Of a stretch of 7,726 nt of DNA, positions 1-4,708 are shown in pieces. Below the pieces are notes generated by a model. The model ran no database searches and was not told the DNA's origin. It worked only from the letters and a program-made list of their open reading frames with translations. Position numbers and translations under genes: made by a program. The stretch's first letter is position 1; the number at the start of each line of letters is the position of its first letter. This DNA is from an uncultured cyanobacterium (GTDB lineage Bacteria; Cyanobacteriota; Cyanobacteriia; PCC-6307; Cyanobiaceae). Location of the stretch: NCBI GenBank assembly GCA_903862155.1, contig CAIOXF010000009.1, positions 1 through 7,726 of the forward strand, in the 5' to 3' direction.

Positions 1-336
1 CAGCTGGCGGTTGGCGTACTTGCGGGCGATGGTCACCACCAGGCGCAGGTTGGCGGCCACCATGCGGTTTTTGGCCCGCTGGCCGCCGCGCACACGGCGC
101 TGCAGGGTTTTGAGCGTGAGGCCGGCCTCGGCGGCCCAGACATCGAGGCTGGGGGTGCGGCCGTCGGCACGGATGGTGAGCTCCTCGTGGATCTCCTCGA
201 GATGGCGCAGGGTTTGCACGCGGCGGCCCAGGGTGATCTCCTCCTCATGGGTGAGCAGGGGGATCCGGCCAATGGCCCGCAGGTGCTGGGTGAGAGCGTC
301 GCAGCTGCTGCGGTTGAGCGTCTGTGGCGCAGGCAT
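1..336 (-). CDS. RNA polymerase sigma-70 family factor (group 2/3 type), N-terminal part
   Basis: This is the first 112 codons of a sigma factor that directs RNA polymerase to promoters. The gene leaves the window at position 1, so its C-terminus is missing. Residues 13-34 match sigma region 1.2 (RAIGRIPLLTHEEEITLGRR). Residues 88-112 match the start of region 2 (NRMVAANLRLVVTIARKYAN), the core-RNAP binding helix. The intervening segment (HLEEIHEELTIRADG and onward) is the usual variable linker. Region 1.2 begins within about 13 residues of the start, so there is no long region 1.1 as in the principal factor; this suggests one of the several alternative group 2 or 3 sigma factors of cyanobacteria. 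The ATG at 336 is chosen because an in-frame TAG lies about 11 codons upstream with no other ATG between. No good Shine-Dalgarno precedes it. The exact Sig paralogue cannot be named from this fragment. Confidence 0.95.
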   Translation of the reverse strand, partial: MPAPQTLNRSSCDALTQHLRAIGRIPLLTHEEEITLGRRVQTLRHLEEIHEELTIRADGRTPSLDVWAAEAGLTLKTLQRRVRGGQRAKNRMVAANLRLVVTIARKYANRQL

Positions 337-347
337 CGGAGGGATGT

Positions 348-386
348 CTGAATTTGGGTTCGCGAGAGACTACTGATCAAATTCAG
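348..386. repeat. 9-base perfect inverted repeat in the sigma factor leader
   Basis: CTGAATTTG at 348-356 and its exact reverse complement CAAATTCAG at 378-386 are separated by 21 bases. The near arm is 11 bases upstream of the sigma factor ATG (336). The arms are AT-rich in a GC-rich setting. It could be a pair of operator half-sites about three helical turns apart, or a hairpin in the mRNA leader. The function is inferred from position only. Confidence 0.45.
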
Positions 387-607
387 CGAATTGGCGGGCC
401 TTGGGGGTCATCCAAGCAATTGCAATCGTGGTGATCAGGTGGGCTAATCAAAGCTGGGATCCCCTCCGGGCCAATCGATCCCACTGAATGGGGCGTCATG
501 ACCCTGATGCAGCCTGATGGTGGCTGGCTTCAACCAGGGTGCGTTCCCGCGGCTTAACCGATTCCGATTGGATTTGGGTGTGGGCTGCAGCAGATTGGCT
601 GAGGTGG

Positions 608-628
608 TTGATCATCAAGCCTGATCAA
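608..628. repeat. Inverted repeat TTGATCA-N7-TGATCAA upstream of antiporter
   Basis: TTGATCA (608-614) and its exact reverse complement TGATCAA (622-628) are separated by 7 bases, about 60-80 bases before the antiporter ATG. The left arm also sits inside a second symmetric element, TTGAT-C-ATCAA (608-618). The spacing suits a dimeric regulator, but no known binding site is recognised. Confidence 0.35.
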
Positions 629-690
629 TTCCTGGCGCTGGATGGCCTCCCGCGCGGGCCGTGCAGAATTGGCCCAAATTTGGTGCATCC

Positions 691-1776
691 ATGCCGTTTG
701 CCCTGAGCGCGTTCGAGATCGTCGCCGGGATCCTGCTGCTGTTCGCCGGCGGCGAACTGTTTGTGGCGGGGTCGGTGGCCCTGTCGTTGCTGCTGGGGAT
801 CCCCCAGATCGTGATCGGCCTCACGGTGGTGTCGATGGGCACCAGTGCTCCGGAGTTGTTCGTGAGCCTGCTCTCCACCATCCAGGGGGGCAGCGCCGGT
901 GATGCCATTGCTACTGGCAACGTTGTGGGCTCCAACATCTTCAATGTGTTGGTGGTGCTCGGCGCCAGCGCTGCGGTGATGCCGCTGCGGGTGAAGAGCC
1001 GCCTGGTGCGCCGTGACGTGCCGCTGCTGCTGGGGGTGTCGATGGCCACCTGGGGCATGGCCTCCGGCGGGCGCATCACCTGGGTGGCGGGCCTGGCTCT
1101 GGTCACAGGCACCGTGATCAATCTGCTGTGGGAAATCCGCAGCGCCAAGGAGGAGCCCGCTGAAGCGGCCGACGACCTTGAGGCCGAAGAGGGCGCGGCA
1201 CCGGCTCCCGTGGCGGCGGCCAAGCTGGCGGCGGGCCTGGGGCTGCTGGTGGTGGGCTCCCAGGTGTTGGTGAAGGGGGCCATTGCCGCTGCCCAGGGCC
1301 TGGGGGTGAGCGAAACGGTGATCGGCCTCACGATCGTGGCCGCCGGCACCTCGATGCCGGAGCTGGTGACCTCCCTGGTGGCCGCCTACCGGGGCAAGGC
1401 GGATTTGGCCATTGGCAATGTGGTGGGCAGCAATCTGCTCAACCAGCTGGTGATCCTGGGCCTGTGCGGCCTGGTGTCCGGTGGCCGCGGCCTGGGGGTG
1501 GATCCGGTGATGCTGGCCCGCGATTTCCCGATCATGGTGGCCACCACCCTGGCCTGCCTGCCGATCTTCTGGACCGGTGGTGTGATCACCCGCCTGGAGG
1601 GCTGGATTCTGATGGGGCTCTACGGCCTGTATGTGATTGAGCAGATCCTCAGCAGCAGCGCCTCCAGCGTGGCCGATGAGTTTCGGTTGTTTGTGCTGGT
1701 GGCGGCGGTGCCGGCCCTGATGGTGTTCCTCACCTGGTCAGTCCTGCGCTGGCGCCAGCAACGCCGCCTCGCCTGA
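691..1776 (+). CDS. Sodium/calcium antiporter, CaCA family (YrbG-like)
   Basis: This is an inner-membrane secondary transporter expected to exchange Ca2+ for Na+ (or H+/K+), probably exporting Ca2+. The 361 residues hold the two inverted alpha repeats of the family. Alpha-1 has GTSAPE at residues 50-55 and GNVVGSN at 76-82. Alpha-2 has GTSMPE at 219-224 and GNVVGSN at 242-248. The acidic residues E55 and E223 lie in the cation-binding motifs. An acidic hydrophilic loop (about 150-176, EEPAEAADDLEAEEG) separates two blocks of about five membrane segments each, as expected. Length is normal for bacterial members. The ATG at 691 is preferred over a GTG at 661 because it begins directly before the first membrane segment; neither has a clear Shine-Dalgarno. 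It is monocistronic by context: divergent from the sigma factor and convergent with the next gene, 6 bases away. Family assignment is firm; the counter-ion is not resolved by sequence. Confidence 0.95.
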   Translation: MPFALSAFEIVAGILLLFAGGELFVAGSVALSLLLGIPQIVIGLTVVSMGTSAPELFVSLLSTIQGGSAGDAIATGNVVGSNIFNVLVVLGASAAVMPLRVKSRLVRRDVPLLLGVSMATWGMASGGRITWVAGLALVTGTVINLLWEIRSAKEEPAEAADDLEAEEGAAPAPVAAAKLAAGLGLLVVGSQVLVKGAIAAAQGLGVSETVIGLTIVAAGTSMPELVTSLVAAYRGKADLAIGNVVGSNLLNQLVILGLCGLVSGGRGLGVDPVMLARDFPIMVATTLACLPIFWTGGVITRLEGWILMGLYGLYVIEQILSSSASSVADEFRLFVLVAAVPALMVFLTWSVLRWRQQRRLA

Positions 1777-1789
1777 GGCGGCTCAGGCG
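1763..1789. terminator. Overlapping alternative hairpins at convergent gene ends
   Basis: Two mutually exclusive 8-bp GC-rich hairpins overlap here. The first pairs GCCGCCTC (1763-1770) with GAGGCGGC (1775-1782) over a GCCT loop. The second pairs CGCCTGAG (1770-1777) with CTCAGGCG (1782-1789) over a GCGG loop. They contain the stop codons of the antiporter (1774-1776) and of the opposite small gene (1783-1785). No T-tract follows on either strand, so a terminator role is only plausible: a bidirectional barrier between convergent genes. Confidence 0.4.
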
Positions 1790-2001
1790 GCGGAGAGGGC
1801 TGGGATGCGGCTCACCACCAGCCCGGCCGCGGAGGCATCGCTGCACAGCCCGCTCACGGAGGCGGCACTGAGGCGCACCTTGCCGGTGCAGATCAGGTCC
1901 CAGGTGGTGGCCTCAAAGTGCGTCTGCAGCCAGAGCATGCCCTGCACGCTGCAGGCCAGCAGGCGGTAGCTGTCTCCCAAGGGTGTGAGGGAGAGATCCA
2001 T
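1783..2001 (-). CDS. Conserved-looking small protein of unknown function (72 aa)
   Basis: I do not recognise a characterised family. The 72 residues begin MDLSLTPLGDSYRLLACSVQ and continue with GMLWLQTHFEATTWDLI. The composition is that of a folded protein rather than an antisense shadow: mixed hydrophobic and polar residues, two Trp, one Tyr, three Cys (17, 38, 53) and no low-complexity Arg/Pro runs. There is no clear signal peptide or membrane span; it is probably cytosolic. The ATG at 2001 is the best-formed start, but in-frame GTG (2004) and TTG (2007) precede it directly, adding one or two residues. The only Shine-Dalgarno-like sequence (GGAGG, 2021-2017) lies in the terminator stem upstream, 15 bases from the ATG but 9 from the TTG. 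The gene lies downstream of the DUF4278-like gene on the same strand, beyond that terminator. It is probably a picocyanobacterial hypothetical protein; whether it is expressed is not shown. Confidence 0.7.
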   Translation of the reverse strand: MDLSLTPLGDSYRLLACSVQGMLWLQTHFEATTWDLICTGKVRLSAASVSGLCSDASAAGLVVSRIPALSAA

Positions 2002-2009
2002 CACCAAAC

Positions 2010-2040
2010 AAAAAAACCTCCCCCCATCACAGGGGGAGGT
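2010..2040 (-). terminator. Rho-independent terminator of the DUF4278-like gene
   Basis: Read on the minus strand, ACCTCCCCC (2040-2032) pairs perfectly over 9 bp with GGGGGAGGT (2024-2016) around a 7-base loop. Seven consecutive T follow (2016-2010, the first shared with the stem). This is a strong intrinsic terminator for the gene ending at 2105. The plus strand has no T-tract, so it works in one direction. The T-tract ends only 8 bases before the ATG of the next gene on the same strand. Confidence 0.85.
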
Positions 2041-2104
2041 GGAGAGACACGGAGTAGCAAGGGCAACCCTTTGAGGAATTGCCTCGGCCCTCGGCCCTTG
2101 GCGA

Positions 2105-2320
2105 TCAGCCCTGGTTCACCTGGCGGCCGGCTTCGGCCTGCTGGTGGTGGTAGTGCTGGCCGCGGTACTGAAGCTCCACGTCGGTGTTCACGGGAGCGGC
2201 TTCGTGGCGGGGGGCAGCATCAAAGTGCTGACCGCGATACACGTGGTCCACAGGCTCGGTGCTGAGCTGTTCGTGGTTGGCGGTGTCGTAGGCAACGCCG
2301 CGGTACTGGAGTTTGGTCAT
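2105..2320 (-). CDS. DUF4278-like small protein with three YRG repeats (71 aa)
   Basis: The protein resembles the small DUF4278 family, common in cyanobacteria and of unknown function. It starts MTKLQYRGVAYD and carries three copies of a short repeat: LQYRGVAYD (residues 4-12), HVYRGQHFD (26-34) and LQYRGQHYH (50-58), at intervals of 22 and 24 residues. The linkers are polar and rich in His, Glu and Gln. There is no signal peptide or membrane segment, so it is probably a small soluble protein. The ATG at 2320 is chosen because the first repeat begins three residues later, as in this family; a GAGG lies 10 bases upstream. Translation could extend further upstream in frame, but those residues look like untranslated leader. 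It is followed by a strong terminator and is divergent from amt. The family assignment comes from recognising the YRG motif, not from a search. Confidence 0.85.
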   Translation of the reverse strand: MTKLQYRGVAYDTANHEQLSTEPVDHVYRGQHFDAAPRHEAAPVNTDVELQYRGQHYHHQQAEAGRQVNQG

Positions 2321-2469
2321 GGTGGTCGGGCCTCGAAGGCTGGATGGAATGTCCGCTTCGGTGGAAGAGCGTTGCTTCGCCTCGCGGTGGGCTACTTCCG
2401 GTGAACCAGGGCCCTGGGGCGGCTCACCCAACGTTTTGTCTTCCTGTGGATAGTTTTAGCGAAAGCTTT

Positions 2470-2484
2470 TGTTCGTGGCGAACA
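2470..2484. promoter_or_regulatory. Candidate operator TGTTCG-N3-CGAACA
   Basis: This is a perfect 6-base inverted repeat (2470-2475 and 2479-2484) around TGG, in the AT-rich part of the amt / DUF4278-like divergent region. It is about 210 bases before the amt ATG and 150 before the DUF4278-like ATG. The symmetry suits a dimeric regulator. It does not match the NtcA consensus, and no other regulator is recognised. Confidence 0.3.
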
Positions 2485-2606
2485 TTTCGATGATCTCTTT
2501 AGAAAAGTTCAGGTTTTTGGGTAGCAGCTCGCACCATTTTTCGTCGCTCTGGGCTTGGGATCTGGGCTGCGGCCGTTACCCCCAGGGGCTCCGAATTGGC
2601 TGTTTT

Positions 2607-2620
2607 GTATCACCTGTAAC
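2607..2620 (+). promoter_or_regulatory. Degenerate NtcA-like site upstream of amt
   Basis: GTA-N8-AAC differs at one base from the NtcA consensus GTA-N8-TAC. It lies 75 bases before the amt ATG. NtcA is known to activate amt genes in cyanobacteria under nitrogen limitation, which makes the position attractive. However, no good TAN3T -10 box lies 22-24 bases downstream, and a second one-mismatch match exists at 2521-2534. The call is tentative. Confidence 0.22.
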
Positions 2621-2694
2621 TCTTGGTCGCCCTGGGATCGCGAATGATCGGGGCATATGGCGGATTGCCCGCCATTTCAAACAGCTTCTCTTCC

Positions 2695-4140
2695 ATGACT
2701 GTTGCCTCGCCCTCTTCCCGGCCCCAGCCGCGAAGTCTGCAGGAAGCGAGTCTGCTGGAGGCCCCTCAGCTGCTGCTCCGCAAGGTTCGCGGCCTGTCCT
2801 CCAACCGCTCGCTGACCTGGCTTGCCTGTGTTCCCATCGCCCTGATGGGCCTCGGGCTGTTCAACCTCTCGGCCCGCGCCGCAGAGCTGCCCGAGCTCAA
2901 CGCCGCCTTCCTGGCGAACAACACGTTCCTGCTGATCTGCGCCGTTCTGGTGATCTTCATGAACGCCGGCTTCGCCATGGTGGAAGCCGGGATGTGCCGC
3001 CAGAAGAACGCCGTCAACATCCTGGCCAAGAACCTGATCGTGTTCGCCCTCGCGGTGACGGCCTACTGGTTCATTGGCTACAAAATCATGTACAACGCCA
3101 GCTGGGTGGTCCCCGGTTGGTTCAAGTTCGGCGGTCTGTTCTTCGACCCCACCGTCACCCCTGAAATGGTGACGGACGGCAAGCTGGTTCCCAGCGTCGA
3201 CTTCCTGTTCCAGGCCGCATTCGCTGGCACCGCCGCCACGATCGTGTCCGGCCTGGTGGCCGAGCGCATCAAGTTCGGCGAGTTCGTGATCTTCTCCCTG
3301 GTGCTGGTGGGCGTGCTCTACCCCATCTCCGGCTCCTGGCAGTGGAACGTGGGTGAGGGTTGGCTCAACAAGCTCGGCTTCATCGACTTCGCCGGCTCCA
3401 CCGTGGTGCACTCCTTCGGTGCATGGGCAGGCCTGATCGGCGCCATCCTGCTTGGACCCCGGATCGGCAAGTTTGTGGATGGCAAGCCCCAGGCCATCCC
3501 CGGTCACAACCTGGCAATCGCCACCCTGGGCTGTCTGATCCTTTGGCTCGGCTGGTACGGCTTCAACCCCGGCTCCTGGCTGTCCATGGCTCCTGAGGTG
3601 CCCTACATCGCTGTCACCACCACCCTCGGCGCTGCCGGCGGCGGTATCGCAGCCACCCTGGTGAGCCAGTTCACTGGCGGCAAGCCCGACCTCACCATGA
3701 CCATCAACGGCATCCTGGCCGGCCTAGTGGGTGTGACTGCGGGTTGCGATGGCTTCTCTATGCCCGCTGCCTGGGTTGTGGGCTTCATCGCTGGCGTGCT
3801 GGTGGTGTTCTCCGTGGCCTTCATCGACGGCCTCAAGATTGATGATCCGGTGGGTGCCTTCTCGGTGCACGGCACCTGCGGCATCTGGGCCACCCTGGCC
3901 GTGGGTCTGTTCAACCAAGACAAGGGCCTGTTCACCGGCCATGGCTTCACCCAGCTGGGCATTCAGTTCGTGGGAGTGATCGCTTTCGCGGTCTTCGCGA
4001 TCGTCACCTCCTGGATCGTGTGGTCGATCATCGGCGCCATCTTCGGTGGCATCCGCGTGACCGAAACTGAAGAGAAGGAAGGTCTGGACATCGGCGAGCA
4101 CGGGATGGAGGCCTATCCCGACTTCGCTTCCGCCAAGTGA
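2695..4140 (+). CDS. amt1: Ammonium transporter (Amt family)
   Basis: This inner-membrane channel takes up ammonium for assimilation through GS-GOGAT. It is 481 residues long with about eleven membrane segments after an N-terminal hydrophobic segment (40-57) ending in ARAAEL, which resembles a cleaved signal peptide. Family landmarks are present: FAMVEAGMCRQKN (93-105), SGSWQW (212-217) and DFAGSTVVHSFGA (231-243). D231 and H239 correspond to E. coli AmtB D160 and H168. H392, in VGAFSVHGTCGIW, is the second pore histidine, equivalent to H318. The C-terminal tail (GGIRVTETEEKEGLDIGEHG, 451-470) is the conserved segment that contacts PII proteins (GlnB/GlnK), so PII control is likely. The start at 2695 leaves about 39 polar and basic residues before the signal-like segment, a long n-region. 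A more upstream in-frame ATG exists at 2644; neither has a good Shine-Dalgarno. The gene ends at a strong terminator and appears monocistronic. Confidence 0.97.
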   Translation: MTVASPSSRPQPRSLQEASLLEAPQLLLRKVRGLSSNRSLTWLACVPIALMGLGLFNLSARAAELPELNAAFLANNTFLLICAVLVIFMNAGFAMVEAGMCRQKNAVNILAKNLIVFALAVTAYWFIGYKIMYNASWVVPGWFKFGGLFFDPTVTPEMVTDGKLVPSVDFLFQAAFAGTAATIVSGLVAERIKFGEFVIFSLVLVGVLYPISGSWQWNVGEGWLNKLGFIDFAGSTVVHSFGAWAGLIGAILLGPRIGKFVDGKPQAIPGHNLAIATLGCLILWLGWYGFNPGSWLSMAPEVPYIAVTTTLGAAGGGIAATLVSQFTGGKPDLTMTINGILAGLVGVTAGCDGFSMPAAWVVGFIAGVLVVFSVAFIDGLKIDDPVGAFSVHGTCGIWATLAVGLFNQDKGLFTGHGFTQLGIQFVGVIAFAVFAIVTSWIVWSIIGAIFGGIRVTETEEKEGLDIGEHGMEAYPDFASAK

Positions 4141-4162
4141 TTTCATTCCCTGGCTGATAACA

Positions 4163-4191
4163 CCCTCCCCTCACGGGGAGGGCTTTTTTTT
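4163..4191 (+). terminator. Rho-independent terminator of amt
   Basis: CCCTCCCC (4163-4170) pairs perfectly with GGGGAGGG (4175-4182) over a TCAC tetraloop. A C and eight T follow (4184-4191). It lies 22 bases after the amt stop codon. Position, stem and T-tract are textbook for an intrinsic terminator. Confidence 0.92.
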
Positions 4192-4227
4192 GGCATCGCT
4201 CCCAGCCAACTCGGTTGCACTCGAACC

Positions 4228-4641
4228 ATGTCAGCTTTGAGATGGGCACCGCTGGCCGTCATCGCATTGCTGTGCGGCTCCTGCTCCACCCTGGCAGATC
4301 AAGCCACACTGCGCCTGTGCGCCAAGCAGACAGCCAGGCAACATCACAAACAATTCAGCCAGTGCATCCTTGAGCACAACGCCACGGTTCTGATCGCCAA
4401 GCGCGACTATCACGACTACACAGAGCGATTCAACCTGGCTATGGCCGAGCCCAGCCTGCGAGCGGAGTATCAGGAGCTCCGCAAGCAGGCCGAGAGACTC
4501 AAGACCACCACGCAGCGGAACGAAGCCCTGAAGCAACTGGGATCCCTGAACCAGTGGATTGAAGAACAGGAAGAGCTCGAAGCCCATCCATGGAAGAGCA
4601 ACCCGCCAGACATCCGCCAGGTGGTGGCCAGCAGTCCTTGA
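4228..4641 (+). CDS. Putative exported or lipoprotein of unknown function (137 aa)
   Basis: I do not recognise a family. Residues 1-20 form an export signal: MSALRW, a hydrophobic core (PLAVIALL), then LCGSCS. C19 could be lipidated, but the lipobox has Cys at -3 where Leu is usual, so a cleaved non-lipid signal is also possible. The mature part has Cys at 31 and 46. From about 75 to 118 it is a highly charged, Gln/Glu/Lys-rich stretch (YQELRKQAERLKTTTQRNEA and onward) likely to form a long helix or coiled coil. The location is therefore probably periplasmic, possibly membrane-anchored. The ATG at 4228 is the only sensible start, because the signal core follows at once; no Shine-Dalgarno is visible. 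Only 36 bases separate it from the end of the amt terminator, leaving little room for its own promoter. It is convergent with the ATPase gene. Codon use is less GC-biased than that of amt. Confidence 0.75.
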   Translation: MSALRWAPLAVIALLCGSCSTLADQATLRLCAKQTARQHHKQFSQCILEHNATVLIAKRDYHDYTERFNLAMAEPSLRAEYQELRKQAERLKTTTQRNEALKQLGSLNQWIEEQEELEAHPWKSNPPDIRQVVASSP

Positions 4642-4657
4642 TCACCGGCAACCAAAC

Positions 4658-4689
4658 AAGCACCCCCTCTCTGAAGGGAGGGGGTGCTT
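4658..4689. terminator. Long hairpin between convergent genes, likely bidirectional terminator
   Basis: The arms AAGCACCCCCTCTCT (4658-4672) and AGGGAGGGGGTGCTT (4675-4689) pair over nearly their whole length with a single T-G wobble; the loop is effectively TGAA. It lies 17 bases after the stop of the 137-residue protein and 20 bases beyond the ATPase stop. On the minus strand it is followed by the T-rich GCTTGTTTGGTT, giving an intrinsic terminator for the ATPase. On the plus strand no T-tract follows, so termination there is less certain. Confidence 0.8.
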
Positions 4690-4708
4690 GGGCTCATCCC
4701 AAAAACGC

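Larger units (their letters stand above)
337..690. other. Non-coding divergent region between sigma factor and Ca2+ antiporter
   Basis: No gene is supported here. The region must carry the promoters of both flanking divergent genes, but I cannot point to a convincing -35/-10 pair for either. It is rich in symmetric sequence: a 9-base inverted repeat at 348-356 and 378-386, a 7-base inverted repeat at 608-614 and 622-628, and the palindromes CCCGCGCGGG (649-658) and CCAAATTTGG (674-683). The last of these ends 7 bases before the antiporter ATG. The hexamer TGATCA occurs four times (374, 432, 609, 622). Confidence 0.6.
2321..2694. other. Divergent regulatory region between DUF4278-like gene and amt
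   Basis: No gene is supported. The central part (about 2430-2545) is markedly more AT-rich than the surroundings, as expected for promoters serving both directions. It holds a perfect inverted repeat (2470-2484) and two degenerate NtcA-like sequences: GTA-N8-CAC at 2521-2534 and GTA-N8-AAC at 2607-2620. The segment read through by longer in-frame extensions of amt (2623-2694) and of the DUF4278-like gene (2321-2431) is treated as leader. No -35/-10 pair is clear enough to place. Confidence 0.55.

Noticed and set aside
33..380. 115-residue open frame on the minus strand overlapping the sigma gene
   Set aside because: It is in a different frame from the sigma factor, which shows clear region 1.2 and region 2 residues. 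The alternative product is Ser/Pro/Ala-rich and meaningless.
615..1349. 244-residue open frame on the minus strand
   Set aside because: Antisense to the antiporter, low-complexity Ala/Pro/Ser/Thr composition, no motif.
2041..2104. Short inverted repeats (AAGGG-CAA-CCCTT; GAGG-AATTG-CCTC) after the DUF4278-like gene
   Set aside because: The stems are short and precede a much stronger terminator. They are probably incidental structure in the 3' untranslated region.
1918..2265. 115-residue open frame on the plus strand
   Set aside because: It crosses the terminator at 2010-2040 and overlaps two better-supported minus-strand genes. The product has shadow-like Gly/Arg/Pro composition.
2623..2694. 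Upstream extension of amt
   Set aside because: The residues before the ATG at 2695 do not resemble an Amt N-terminus, and neither GTG 2623 nor ATG 2644 has a good ribosome site.
2677..3507. 276-residue open frame on the minus strand
   Set aside because: Antisense to amt, rich in Gly/Glu/His/Gln, no hydrophobic core or motif.
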